Assembly: GCA_947069175.1 (NCBI GenBank)
Contig: CAMTDV010000022.1
Coordinates: forward strand, 34,535,476-34,599,475
DNA: 64,000 nt
Direction of reading: 5' to 3'
Source of the DNA: Scalesia atractyloides
Lineage: Eukaryota; Streptophyta; Magnoliopsida; Asterales; Asteraceae
Every line of letters starts with the position of its first letter. Position 1 is the stretch's first letter. The position numbers were made by a program, and so were the translations under genes. The notes beneath the pieces are model-generated. The model made no database searches. It was not told where the DNA came from and worked only from the letters and a program-made list of their open reading frames with translations. Positions 34,801 to 46,652 of the stretch are shown here, in pieces.

Positions 34801-36001
34801 ATAAAATATCAAACGTTGAACCTAGCAGAGTCAAGTTATATTAAACATTACAATATTCGACAATGTAATTTTTACTAATTTGTTAAAAACATTAGTATTA
34901 TTAAATGACTCTAAAATAAGATAAAAATGAAAGGTGAATAAATAAACTTATTTTTCTAACATAACCAGTTTTGTTTCAGCTGAATTGATATTGATTATCC
35001 AAAGTGGAAGCTTTCATCTCTGTATAATCACATAATCAGAGTCAAATATTCATTGCTAAAATTTTATTATATGATTACTGAAAGTCAAATAATCATGTAA
35101 GCTATTAATTATAATAGACTTTAAAAAGTCAAATAATCATGCAAAAAGTCAAAGAGCACCTTTAAGATGGAATCAGTGCCATAGTCTTTCCTCCAGTTGA
35201 GCATGTCTACCCACATTTGAACGGCCTTATCAATATCAAATTTCCTAGCCTTCAAGAATCTGCAACCCCATGAATATTGCAGCATTTCTTTTAATAATAC
35301 TTTGAATCCATTGTTATTGTTACATGTAGATTAGATTGATGGCATTGGATTTAAGTCCCCTTCCTTATTTAAGGGCAGTTTAGAAATTTGACTGGTACTC
35401 TAAAGAAGAAATTGATTTTTGCTTTTTTTTATTTTCAAAACCTATACGGATTTCAAAACGGGTAATGGCAATAACTAACAGAAATATTGATGTGTTCATC
35501 ATTTTTAGCTTATTCTTATTTTTAATCTGAAAATTTGTAGAACAAAACTTAAACTTCAAGAAACCAGTAAGTGTTTAAACAAAATAACCCTTTTTTCCAC
35601 AAGATTGAGATGATATCAAACACTACCTCAACAAGGTGTGATAATCATCATGAGCATCAGGAAGCAAGTCTTTCTCGATCAAGATTTCACGAAAAGCATT
35701 CACTACTTTCTCTTCCTCGTCATCTCTAACATCATCAATCGAAACAGAAGCAAATCGACAATTGGAAACCCGCTTATTACTTGGCGTTTTCACCGCTTTT
35801 GGCATCCCACCCATTGCTTTTTTCTTCAAAGATCTAAGCCTAACCCTTTTCTTATCATCCCCCAAATCACATCTTTGACTACTCCTATCTTCTTGATTCA
35901 ATGCTATAACACAACAGCAATATTAATAAAACCAATACTAAAAACAAAAACTATGAATATCGTACAAGATTATATAATATTTAAAACGATATACCTGGCA
36001 T
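31875..36001 (-). CDS. Sec14-like phosphatidylinositol/phosphatidylcholine transfer protein (SFH type)
   Basis: Exons by splice motifs and phase: 36001-35995, 35903-35627, 35259-35160, 34779-34513, 34186-34109, 34007-33906, 33828-33779, 33697-33598, 33388-33317, 33221-33141, 32895-32814, 32552-32194, 31958-31875; about 552 residues, no break. The CRAL-TRIO N-domain carries SVSIDDVRDDEEEKVVNAFR, HDDYHTLLRFLKARKFD. The lipid-binding Sec14 domain carries YYPHGYHGVDKEGRPVYFER, AARRHIDSCTTILDV, MQKIDGDNFPE, NAGNGFKLVWNTVKGFLDP, VLGNKYQSKLLEVID, LPDFLGGSCSC. A C-terminal coiled coil (LKQLEAMVAELSSKPSRIP; MNRIRSMEYDLQKTKK) is typical of plant SFH proteins, which exchange PI and PC at membranes. The first coding exon is only ATGCCAG. 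The end is read through the 31883 donor to TGA; use of another last exon would change the final residues. Appears functional. Confidence 0.9.
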
Positions 36002-36069
36002 TATATAAAAAATTGGAGCTTACAAGAACCCCAGAAATACCCAATTGGAAATCTGCATTAGGTTACAAG

Positions 36070-36129
<60 letters not shown>
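36070..36129. repeat. (ATT)n microsatellite in the first intron
   Basis: About 19 uninterrupted ATT triplets lie in the 5' UTR intron of the SFH-type gene, a few tens of bases from the splice acceptor. On the transcribed strand it is (AAT)n. Length variation between individuals is likely. Confidence 0.95.
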
Positions 36130-36254
36130 ATATCATGGGATTAGATAACTTAGATCCAGAAAGATTCTTGTAATCAAGATCATGATCATTCGAAAGAATT
36201 ACAACCCATGACGAAAAGAAACAAGAATTGTAAAACAATAAGAAAAGGGTACCT

Positions 36255-36450
36255 TGAAAGAACCCACATTAACAAGATCGCAAGAACCAATTGAAGAATC
36301 TTTGTTTGTGTGATGAAATCGGAGATGAAAGTGATGAATTGGGAAGTGAAGAATTAGTTGGGCATTGTGAGAAAGTTGAATGGGTTTGCTTTGCTTTGTG
36401 AATACTCGCTTCTTTGCAGTAAAGAAACAGTTTTTATTTAATACAAACAA
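36255..36450 (-). other. Probable 5' UTR exon of the SFH-type gene
   Basis: On the minus strand a leader-like sequence ends CTTTCAAG followed by GTACCC, a good splice donor at about 36254. It has short upstream ATGs that stop quickly and no long ORF. A second part of the UTR (about 36051-35995, after an AG near 36052) would carry the start codon. The right limit (transcription start) is a guess from the change in base composition. Confidence 0.5.
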
Positions 36451-37230
36451 GGTGGATGAAAGGTTGGAGGGTGATCTCTCTTATTTATTTTTAATCTTTG
36501 ATTTGATTTGATAGGTAATACTAACCATTGGGATGTGTAACTTTTTTATAATTTCATTTATTTGATTTAGTACAGATAAATAAGTATTAAAAAGTATTGT
36601 TAAACACTTAACCAACTACATAGTTTTAATTGAAAAATTCCTAAAAACTGAAAAAGAAAAATATACGTGATTTGTATTACCTTATTGCGTTCACATCATT
36701 CCTATTTCATTGTTCATTCGTTCATCCCCTACAAATCTTCTTTGCGTTCTTGTCTACAGTATACAATCTTTAGTCAAGAAACTTAGTTCCCTTTCAGTTA
36801 ATCAATCAGGTATTCAGTTAATTCATCGTGCATTCAATTAATCAATCTCCATGTTTTTATTTAAAATACCTAAAAATTGATTTAATGGTAGTGGTGATCG
36901 TTTTGGTTAAAATACTTTAAAGCATCACCATGCATTCAATTAATCACTATTGGATTTTGTATTCTGTGACATACCCATAACCATCTTTATCAAAATATAA
37001 AAGGCCGAAATTTTCATATTTCGTTAACTAATCCATGTTTTGATTAAAATTACTAAAATTGATTTAATAATAGTGACTCGTTGGATAAGTATCTAAAAGC
37101 ATCACATATATACAATCTTCTTACTGATGAAGTTTTTAATAATATTCAAATCTTGGGAAGATTTGCATGTATTAGATGTAACTAACTAGAATTAACAATA
37201 CTTTTTTCTTGCTCTGGTTGATGCAGGACA
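36451..37230. other. Intergenic, promoter side of the SFH-type gene
   Basis: AT-rich, with no gene. The part next to 36450 should hold the promoter; a TATA-like 'taaaaataaata' lies on the minus strand near 36486-36497 but is weak. Repeated short words ('cattcaattaatcaatc', 'tgattaaa') occur at 36800-37050. Confidence 0.35.
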
Positions 37231-37232
37231 CA

Positions 37233-37497
37233 CACAAGCCAATGGATTCAGAGGTTCAACTAGAGGAGGAGGCTTTAGAAATGAATCTGAATGACGATAT
37301 TGATGCAAATGGGTAGTTAGTCACAAATATAGGTTCGGATGCTGAAGTAAAGTTAAGAAAATACTTAGACATGGATTTCATTTTGAGAAAGAAGTAGTTG
37401 GCGATGTAATTGGACAGGTTTTCGATACTCTTGATGAAGTATATGATTTTTACAGTCGTTATGCATTTATACATCGTTCCCGAATACAACATCGTCT
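37233..37497 (+). pseudogene. FAR1-related (MULE-derived) N-terminal fragment
   Basis: In pieces of two frames this reads ALEMNLNDDIDANG, a stop, then FEKEVVGDVIGQVFDTLDEV followed by YDFYSRYAF. The last block resembles the FAR1 DNA-binding region entry (G..FDT.DEAYDFYN.YA) of FHY3/FAR1 proteins and related Mutator-like transposases. It contains a stop near 37316 and no downstream zinc-finger or DDE region. A short decayed fragment. Confidence 0.4.
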
Positions 37498-38639
37498 CTA
37501 AATTAATATCTATTTTCTGAAACAGGTTTACATAACATAGTGGATTTACAACCTCAATTATATTGGAAAATTAGAATAATGTGAATGGAAATTAATTTAT
37601 TAATAAATAATGGGACTTTTCATGGTGACAAACTTTTGAGTAGAGTTTTTTTTGTGACTTTATTAGTTTTTAATAGAGTTTTTATATCTTTCGTTAAATC
37701 ACTAATTAAGTAAAACTTTTCACTACTCACAACTCTTGTAAAAATGGTAGACTATGTGCTTCATTGGTTTTATGAGAAAACTACAGGAGAAGTATGAAGA
37801 ATTCTTGGAGAAGTTGTAAAACTTGAACATCCATATGTTGAGAATTATAGAGAGATAAGTTTTCTCTACTCGATTCCATCACTTTCATATCATTATTTAA
37901 CACAAGTTCAAATACTATAATTTTATCCGGTGTAACGTCGGGCGCGTGGGCCATCTCCGGCAGTACATACTGCTTCGGCTGTTGTACCCTGGGAAACAGA
38001 CGCGTCGTCTTTAGTAGAGGCGCGAAATCTGTTTTAAGGGAAGCGTGTTGAACATGTGCCTCAGCCACAACCTCAACACTTGTTTGTTCATTTTGTAGGA
38101 AATTATTGTATAAGAATATGTGGTTCAAGACCTCTTGAAGCTCACACAAAGGATCATAAAAGGAGACACGATTCAAGAATTCATCAAAGACTACACAACG
38201 GACCATACAGGAAGACGCGGTTAAGGCTCTTATTGAAAACTATGGCTTGAATCAGTTTAGTTACATATGTTGTATTATATGTATTATTTCGTTTAGATTT
38301 GTTTATGGTGTGTGTACTATAATTTCCCAAATATGTAAAGAGAGTATCTTTACTATTTTTATTTACATAATTTTTTATTAAAATTGTGACCCATATCCTA
38401 CAAACTTAAAAAAAATTAGTGAGATTGTTGCTACAATTTTAAAACCTTATTTATAAGGATTTTGGGTTCACGAAAGGATTTATAATAAGAAAAAAAATTA
38501 GAGATTATATCTTATAAATATTTTTTTGGTAAATATATATGAGTACAACTTGTGGTGTTTGGATTTATTGAGATTGAGATACGATCTTAAATCCTATACC
38601 GTGATACAAAACGAATAATTTTGGTTCAACTGTTTGGTT
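37498..38639. other. Intergenic, unassigned
   Basis: Open stretches exist on both strands at 37781-38250 but show no domain I recognise. On the plus strand near 37950-38250 codon-like text (SAVVPWETDASSLVEARN) hints at an old protein remnant that cannot be assigned. The rest is AT-rich. Confidence 0.3.
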
Positions 38640-39275
38640 TTTGAAACGATTTTGTAATCGTTATTTTTTCTAACTTTTGTGTTAAGTTGGGTTTATTATT
38701 GTAAACCATACGTTTTTTTAAACGTTTAATTCTCTAACATGCGCGTTAGACCGGCTTAGTGTTAGAAATAGTTTATTTTGTATAAACTAATAAGCCTTAT
38801 AATGATTTTTGTAATCATTTATTTCCAAACGAGCGTGTTAGAATCATGTTTTATATATAAACATATATGTTTTAACGATTTTGTAATCGTTTATTTCTAA
38901 CGAGCCTGTTAGAAGCTATTTATTGATAAGTATGATATAATTTTTGTAATCGTTTATTTCTAACAAGTATGTTAGAAATTATTTATTGATAAGATTTATA
39001 TTGATTTTTGTAATTGTTTACTTCCAACAAAAGTGTTAGAAACGGTTGTAAAACCGTTAAATTTGATAACGATTTTTGCAATCATTTGTCTTCTAACATG
39101 CGTATTAGAAACGGTTTATGAAAAGTGTTAGGTTGGAAGCAGTTTTTAATAGTTTATTTTCTAACGTCTGTATTAGAAATGACTTATTTATAAGAACCAA
39201 ATATGTGTTTATAACAAGTTGAATTAACATTTTGTGGAAATGTTAATATTTCTAACATGCGCATTAGAATTTCTT
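38640..39275. repeat. Array of about nine diverged hairpin-forming repeats
   Basis: Units near 38640, 38735, 38800, 38873, 38940, 39002, 39066, 39140 and 39240, spaced 60-100 bp. Most contain 'gatttttgtaatcgttta' followed by 'tttctaac', 6-7 variable bases and 'gttagaaa'. The last part is an inverted repeat (stem ttctaac/gttagaa) conserved while the bases between vary. No coding. Not a family I recognise. Confidence 0.75.
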
Positions 39276-40159
39276 TCATTTTAACATGTTTGTTGAAAAT
39301 GGTTAGAATATAAATGTTTTGAAGTTTTTATGCAAACACTTTATATAAGAAATTTATCGTAGCATTTATTCTAATGAATATAAACACAGATCCTAGAACC
39401 CGACCCGAATTTGACACCCGTCTGTTTTCATATTCCACGTAATTTTGGTTAATGTTTACGCAATAAAATGTCTTGGATTCTATGTTTTGAACATACATGT
39501 TATCATATTTGATGATTTATAGTCTTATACATTTCTAGACAAGTTGTAAATTCATTTCCATGTATTTTCAAGCAACCCACCATCTCTCAAGGTCTAAGAC
39601 TAAGGTTTTCCTCAAGTTAATCAAAAACTTTGAAGACTCATGAACATACCTAACACATCACATCCTAACCTTCTTATCATTATACATGCCTTAAGATAGA
39701 CATTGTGTTTTGGAGGGTTTAGATGTAAATGGTAGCAAGTAAGAAGCTCCACATGTCGTATGCTTAGTTTTGTCATAAGATGACTTTCGGGTGACTTTCT
39801 TGCCAACTTTTCTCCATCCTTGAGCTATCATTCTAGTCCATTCAAAGCTCCAAGATATACTTAAGGATCAAGTAGGTTCAAATGGTGCATAAAACTGAGC
39901 TCTAGCGTAACGGGAATCACAAACATAAGTTTTAGAACATTACCTTTGACCCGCATCAAGACCCAAGGTTTAAGCTCAATTCTCGACACCATGGATGTTA
40001 GATGACTCTCTTCCATATGATAGTACTCTGAAAATAATGAACGTAGGCGAAAACCGTGCGCGAAACGGAGTTATAACGAAGCGGGAATCGCGAAAACAAG
40101 TTTGATGTTTGTTGCTGATTTGAAAGACGTGAAAATCTTATTTTAAATTCATCCCACAT
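39276..40159. other. Probable U3 of the gypsy LTR that ends at 41451, left boundary unclear
   Basis: No gene. It probably belongs to the LTR downstream, because a promoter follows at 40194, but no TG start or purine tract can be fixed. Confidence 0.35.
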
Positions 40160-41451
40160 CGCCCCAATCACCATTTTGTGCTCCGTTTCGCACCTATAAA
40201 TACTCTTGCTTGTTTCTTTATAGCTTGCAACTTCTAGTTTGAGTGTAAACAAGTGGAATAACCAAATTTGGTGGCTCCACAAGCACAATACCCCTTTGGG
40301 TTGGTGTGTGTTAGTTTTTATTCCGCTTTCGACGAGAAGGTGCTGCCCTTCAAGCTCTTCTCATTTTGTAAAATTTTTCGTCGAGGCAATCTTGCTTTCT
40401 TTTTTTTATTATTCATTTATTTATTGCTTTCTTAGTTTAATTAGTTTAGTTTAGGTTCTTAGTTAATGAGCATTAGGCTCGTTAAGGTAGCCTAGTTTAG
40501 GCTCGACTTTAGGCTTGGCGTAGCCTTGTAGAGGCTCGTTAGGCTCAACGAGTCTGACATATCATGTTCATTCATTTAGCTATGCCTAGCATAATGTTTA
40601 CTTTTTTTGTTGCATTTGTTTGTCTAGCTTAAATCATGCTTATCAATTGGATTTTCTTCTTATTCTCGTGCGGTTTTTCACTAAGGATTAAAAGCGCAAA
40701 CACTGTGAGTGAATCTTACAGCTTCCATTTTTATTATACATTTTCGGGTGTATCATTTTTCGTATTTCCTTATTACATTTACAAGAATTAAATTCGTGCA
40801 AACTCCCTTATGTGAAGTATATGTGTTACATATGGATTATTGTTTATCACTTGGTGCATTTCATTCACGTTGGACATCACATCATCATAGGCTCGTATGT
40901 TGCCTCATTACCATGAGCGGAACGTGACGTTGCCAACATACGAGGCGAGCTCCGTTTAATTGAGCTTAGACCTTGCAGCACACCACAATACCGTGCAACA
41001 TGCATACGTTTATTAGAATCATTACATATAATTGATTATTGTTTGAGGTTGTTATTATGAGCTTTGACTTATGGCATGCAACATAGTTACTTACATTGGT
41101 TGATGCACGCTTTCTCAATAAACCAAATTTAAACATATTATTGTTCTAATAATAATAAGGTTCACTCGCCAACTTTTGTTGACCCAAAAACCATTTTCAC
41201 ACATGATACAGGTGAACAGTATGAAGAGAAGATTGGACATAGGATGAGTCTTAGTTAACAAGAAACAGATTAGTGCAATTTATTTTTATAAACAACGTCT
41301 TGCGTTTGTAATTGTTTATGTAAATTATTTGTATTGTGAGACACCTGATATGAATTAATGATTATTTAAAATAATAATAGCAAGTCATAAGCTCTCGAGT
41401 TAACCCAATCATGCCCCGATCACCCATTCCGCTACGGGTCGGGGTGTGACA
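40160..41451 (+). repeat. Gypsy LTR copy, plus strand, 3' boundary exact
   Basis: Ends GGGTCGGGGTGTGACA at 41451, the same end as the LTR at 61180. It holds CTATAAATA (40194-40202), then the conserved 'tgtgagtgaatctta' (near 40703) and 'gttgacccaaaaacca' (near 41180), also seen in the minus-strand copies near 42050, 43775 and 44200. The segment from about 40660 to 41451 is the inverted complement of 41786 to about 42590. No internal region follows, so it is a solo or truncated LTR. Confidence 0.75.
40194..40202 (+). promoter_or_regulatory. TATA box in the gypsy LTR
   Basis: CTATAAATA lies about 1.25 kb before the LTR end. The corresponding minus-strand motif in the solo LTR is at 45225-45233. 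Confidence 0.5.
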
Positions 41452-41785
41452 TTAAATTCTTAAACACATTATTTAAAATGAATAATGTTATATATTATTA
41501 TATATATATATTAATTATATTCATATAAGTGTTTTATATTTATTCATATTTAAATTTATATTTATTATGTGATACAAGAAACAATATGAAATATAAAAAT
41601 AATTCAAAATTTATAACAATTTTGTTCCTTGAACACAACCAACCTCAACAATAACATATTTATTTTAGAAAAAAAAATTCAAGTGTATATAGATGGAAAG
41701 CACTATTTTTCCGAAGAACTCGATCAACTCCAATATCATCTAAAGGCTTTTCACTTTCTATTATCAAACCCACGTAATACATGGG
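41452..41785. other. Spacer between inverted LTRs
   Basis: 334 bp of very AT-rich DNA with no gene. It separates two LTR ends of the same family pointing at each other. Confidence 0.6.
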
Positions 41786-44523
41786 TGTCACACCCCGACC
41801 CGCAGCGGAATAGGTGATCGGGGCATGATTAGGTTAACTCGAGAGCTTATGGCTTGCTATTACTTGTTTTAAATATCATTAATTCATGTCAAGTGTCTCG
41901 CAATACAAATAATTCACATAAACAATTACAAACACAAGACGTTGTTTATAACAAATAAACTGCACTAATCTGTTTCTTGTTAACTAAAGCCCATCCTATG
42001 TCTAATCTTCTCTTCATACATGTCAACCTGTATCATATGTAAAAATAGTTTTTGGGTCAACAAAGGTTGGTGAGTGAACTTTATTGTTATTAGAATATAA
42101 TATGTTTAAATTTGGTTTATTGAGAAAAACGTGTGTTAACCAATGTAAGTAAATATGTTGTATGTCATATATCAAAACTCATAGCTCAACCTCAAACAAT
42201 AAACAAACCAACTCAAATAATTCAAATGTATGTAATGCGTGTCGCATGGTATTATGGTGTGCCAATGAATGTATGCATGTTTCATGGTATTATGGTGTGC
42301 TGCAAGGTCAAAGCTCAATCAACGGAGCTGGCCTCGTATGGTTGGCAACGTCAAGTTCCACTCATAGGTAATGGAGAACAGACGAGCCTATGATGATGTG
42401 ATATCCAAAATGAATGAAAATGCACCAAATGGTAAACAACCAAACAACACATAATATTTATACTTCACATAATGGAAATTCCACGAAATTGAACTTGTAA
42501 AATACGAATAGAATATTCGACCTATGATACACCCCAAAAACGTATAAATAAAATAAAAGTGGGAGTTGTAAGATTCACTCACAGTGGTTGCGTTTGCGAT
42601 TCCTTGTAGAATAACGCACGATTAAAGATTGAGAAACCGAACGAAAGAAACGATTATCCTAGATAAGAAATACAAAGTCTACATAACACAAAACAAATCT
42701 CAACTAAATACGTATTAATTATTGAATTAATGTACTATTTATTATCTGTGATGTACGTCTTGTGTCACCAAGGTATCCTAGTTCTGAAGGATACGAGTTA
42801 GATCGGAGATCGTCACCATTTGGAAGATTATGAGCTTTCCCAACTATATACCATTGCGAATATATGAAAAGTTACGTATTGAACGAACTCGATTTATCAG
42901 TTAATTTGTAAGTTTATAAGATTGTAAACTAATGAGTTAAATTAAGTTATTTAACTTTTTTGTTTCAATGATATTTGAAATGATTATGAAGTAAATTAGT
43001 TAAATTGAATGGATTATATTATAACATGATTTCTAAAAACAATTAAAACTGAAATGGTGGATTTAATATCCACCATTCTGATTTTTAATAATTTCGCTTT
43101 AAATTTCTGACTAAAAAATAAGAAAGAAACTGATTTTAAAAAATGAAATGAAATCCCGGGTTGTGATCTTGAGACATCAGGTTCAACAAGGACACACCCC
43201 ACCATTGTAAGACCATATTCTACAAATTGATTTGATTACGAATTATTTTTTTATTGGCATTGTTATCATGCTTAAGCCAAAAAGAAGAATACACTGCAGC
43301 TAAAAAAAGAGGGATATAGGTCGATCTTGTGACCTCTCATACCTTCAAACATAACCAAACTCAATAACGCATTGCACTGTGTTTACCGATGTACTATGTT
43401 GATATTGCAATTAATTTATACAAGCTTCAGTTTAGATCATCTTCATATAAGTTTTTAACCAACCTGATATCCTAGCCTACTCCCCTTAACTCGACAAATA
43501 ATTGGGTCTAACATAAACGGGCATGACATTGATCCGCAGCGGAAATAGAAGTCGGGGCATGATTGGGTTTTCATCAAAGCTCATGATATTTACTATCATT
43601 AAGTTTCATATTTATTAATTGAAATTTAAAAGAAAATATCGAAACACAAAGGAACATACAAACACAAGAAATATTGTTCTAAAAAGACATATTTTATTCA
43701 TCTTCTAAGGCCAATCCTAAGTGTTCATCTCCTCAGCCTGTCCACCTGTATCATGCGTAAAATAAAAGTTTGGGTCAACAAAAGTTGGCAAGTGAATCTA
43801 AATTAAACATTTAAACAATTCAATTGCATTGATTAATTAAATAAAAAATGTGCAAATACCATATATGAGCATATGTATATATAAACAAAACACAAACCAC
43901 ATAGTATCAACAATGTACACATGCATGATAAATGATGAACTGTGAGATCAAGGCTCAATTAAACGGAGCCGATCTAATGAGGCACGCGATGCTCAACTCG
44001 TATCCAACGAGAAACTGATGGGCCTTATATGAATGATTGCACTGAAATGACATAATGTAACCACATATAACAACAACGACAAAAAATATACACATTAGAT
44101 CACATAACGGTGTTAGCACAAGTGTTTGAATAAATAAAATATGTAAACGACACATGATACACCCCAAAACATGAATAAAAAGGGGAATTTGTAAGGATTC
44201 ACTCACTGTGGGTGCGTTTCCTTGGATTGATGACGAACGCGCACGAATTTGGATTTAACCACGAGAGAAACTAACCTAAATAATAACGTAATAATTCGAT
44301 AAATAAATAAATTTTTATTAGAAAAATTAATGTTTATAATTAAAGCTTTTTATTATATTGATAGGTTTATTTTTATGAAATTAACAAATTTTTTTAGGTT
44401 TTAAAACCTTATTTTTAAGTATTTTTAATTAATTTTTAGTGAAAAAAAGGATTTTAATTATTAAAAAATTACCCTTTTTCTGGGTTTGACTGGTCAACCG
44501 GCCCGACTGTATGTATTTTTGGC

Positions 44524-44600
44524 ATCGTCTGAGGTTCGAACTCGTGACCTCTCGTATACGTGCACGCAGCTCTACCAACTGAGCTACGTGTCTAACCCGA
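44524..44600 (-). other. tRNA-like module 4 in the solo LTR
   Basis: On the minus strand: TAGCTCAGTTGGTAGAGC, an exact tRNA D-arm/A-box type sequence, then about 30 bp later GAGTTCGAACCTC, a B-box-like T arm. It matches the module at 59951-60030 in position and sequence. The acceptor ends do not pair well, so it is not called as a working tRNA. Confidence 0.7.
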
Positions 44601-44682
44601 AATAATCTCTATTTTAATTATTCTTATATACTAGTTAGGTTAATTCTGAAATTTATTTAATTAAAAAGATTTTAAAAACCAG

Positions 44683-44765
44683 TTGAACCGCTGCCCTAAG
44701 CATGCCTCAAACCCGCGACCTCTACATGTGATGCACCCAGCCCTACCAACTGGGCTGGGTGTCTA
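44683..44765 (-). other. tRNA-like module 3 in the solo LTR
   Basis: On the minus strand: 'cccagcccagttggtagggctggg', a D-arm-like hairpin, then 'cgcgggtttgaggc', a diverged B box. Same spacing as module 4. Confidence 0.6.
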
Positions 44766-44849
44766 ACCCAGTGTAAACTGACATTATAATATATTTATGC
44801 ATTTGCTGATCAGTGATCTTATTCAGTTTTAAAAAAATTATGCACCAGA

Positions 44850-44915
44850 CTCAATCTAGGGACGTGTTGAACTAAAGTGCACACAGTCCACTGCTGGACT
44901 GTGTGTCTAACCCAG
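44850..44915 (-). other. tRNA-like module 2 in the solo LTR, hairpin form
   Basis: On the minus strand: acacagtcca, loop gcag, tggactgtgt, a perfect 10 bp stem placed where the D arm lies in modules 3 and 4. A B-box-like word is weak here. It matches the hairpins at 59620-59645 and 59789-59818. Confidence 0.6.
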
Positions 44916-45486
44916 TTTAAGATTCATTTTTAATTATACATATCAACTCTTTTAAACTTCATCTTCTTTAAAAACTAAAACCCAGAATCATAATTCCGAC
45001 TGAGACATGATTAATCAGTTTTGGATAATCGATTAAAGTTGAAACATGCTAAATAATGAATTGTAGAAAGATGCAAAGGATTATACCGACAAAAAGATGA
45101 TCTCGGTTTTCCGGCGATGTTTTCCGGTGAGTGCAGATATTTTCCGGCGGCAAAGAAACTCGATCAGAGAGATTTGAGTGTGGATTTGAAAGAGTGAATG
45201 AGGTTGGAATGATCACTCAGTGGGTATTTATAGACTACGCAAACGAATCCGGTTTTCGGTTTCGAAACAAGAATCATGGTCAATGATTGACAAACGTTTT
45301 GAATTAATTGGGTCTTGAATTGAGATTAAACTGACGTTGATCATCGGTTACACTCAATCAATTGTGAACAAAATCGTTAATGCTGATTATCTTTGAATCA
45401 ATTTCGGCAGTTACAGCCTTGTTCTTGAAGGTGACTCGAGAGTTTTATTTAAATTTTATTTGTGCCAAACCAACACAACAAGTGTG

Positions 45487-45550
45487 TGTGGTCCAGCGGT
45501 GTTTTGGTGTGTGAGTGTTTGTAGGGACCCGGGTTTGACTCCCGGCTAAC
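45487..45550 (+). other. tRNA-like module 1 in the solo LTR, opposite strand
   Basis: On the plus strand, opposite to the LTR sense: 'tggtccagcggtg' then 'gacccgggtttgactcccgg', a T-arm-like stem-loop close to a B box. It matches the modules at 53611-53692 and 58691-58776, which are also antisense to their LTR. Confidence 0.6.
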
Positions 45551-46128
45551 CCTTTTGTTTTATTTAATTTTATTATTATTATTTTTTATTGTATTAAGAT
45601 TTAATTATTTTGTTTATTCATTTATTGATTATTATTTTGTTTTTTTGCAATTTATTTATAAATCATAAATGATAACATACTAATGAATGTATAACAATCT
45701 TTTTAATAAATACTTTGATTCATAAACGGAACGGGTTTTGGAAACCCGTTTTACATAAATGTTAACATACGTCGCAAGGAAATCATTTGAAAAAAGAAAA
45801 ATACCAAGAGATTCGTGGTTTTCCGTCAAGGATTTCGGCGTCGTGTTCGAGCTCCGGCAACGGCACAATATTGCGTTCTGATGTTTTGAAAGTAGGGAGC
45901 GAGAGAGGTAAACGATTTTAAGGCCTTTGTGGTTTCATTTATAACGAGGCTTGAGTTTTAAGGTTATCGACGGGGTTAAATTACATACCAAACATGTTGC
46001 GATGATTGATGAAAAACGCATGTGAATGGAAAAGCTATATTGTGACCAGGTTCCAAATGCTTGATTATGGAAATTGAGAAATCAGATCAATTTACTTGGT
46101 GATAGATGGATCCTTGTGGTTCTTTCCA

Positions 46129-46652
46129 TGTAGTAAATGGAAAGGTCCGAGTACTGGTAGTCGGGACGTCCTGTCTAGGATTGGCATTCGTATAAATCCG
46201 AATTAACAGACCAGTTCCCTATCTGGGGACTACTGATGAGAGTACGAAGGACCTATTAGGCCAAAGCATGCCACACCAAACGTCGTGTGAACTAACCCCA
46301 CTTTGAGTTGTCACCGTGTCCACACCTGGATGCACTCCAACTTTCATATGTTACATTCATATTCCTCGATTTTCTACGTGTTTTAGTGTACGTTACCAGA
46401 ATACCACATGTGAACCATACGAAAGCCCGGTAATCATGGGGGCCTACATGATTACGAAGGTGAAGTATGGCGGCATGCAAGGCCTAATTACGAGCAAAGC
46501 CCAAGAACACTTTAAAAGTGCTGTATTATCATAAGTTATTATTTTCAAATACACCCCAAAAGTTTTCATTTTATCATATGTTTATATTTTTCGCATTTCT
46601 GCTAGAAAATCCATCAAAAATCTCACAATCTCGTTTGCGTAAATTCCTGTAG
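46129..46652 (+). other. Leader region before the gypsy gag
   Basis: No gene; short ORFs only. It lies directly upstream of the gag start at 46653 and is about the right size for a gypsy 5' untranslated leader. I find no primer-binding site or plus-strand LTR end at its left border, so the 5' LTR of this element is missing or replaced by the minus-strand LTR. Confidence 0.45.

Larger units (their letters stand above)
43524..45767 (-). repeat. Solo gypsy LTR nested in another LTR
   Basis: 2,244 bp, TGACATTG to GTTAACA; in sense orientation it begins TGTTAACATTTATG and matches the family of LTRs at 53425 and 58503 ('aaaacgggttt..ccaaa.cccg'). The segment at 62200-62220 shows the sequence without the insert. 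No clean target-site duplication is seen; the empty copy has about seven extra bases at the join. A TATA box lies on the minus strand at 45225-45233. It carries four tRNA-like modules. Confidence 0.8.
41786..46128 (-). repeat. Gypsy LTR copy, minus strand, split by a nested solo LTR
   Basis: Starts TGTCACACCCCGACCCGCAG at 41786, the complement of the LTR end at 41451. The sequence continues to 43523, is interrupted by the LTR at 43524-45767, and resumes at 45768-46128. The two outer parts are contiguous in the related copy at 61181-62562, which lacks the insert. Conserved 'gtaagattcactcac' is near 42570. The right end near 46128 is where similarity to the second copy stops; the true LTR boundary is uncertain. 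Confidence 0.7.

Noticed and set aside
35638..36144. Long plus-strand ORF with a poly-isoleucine end
   Set aside because: It overlaps the SFH-type exon on the other strand and its end is the translated ATT microsatellite.
37781..38206. 141-residue minus-strand ORF
   Set aside because: No recognisable domain; the opposite strand is also partly open, so strand and reality are unclear.
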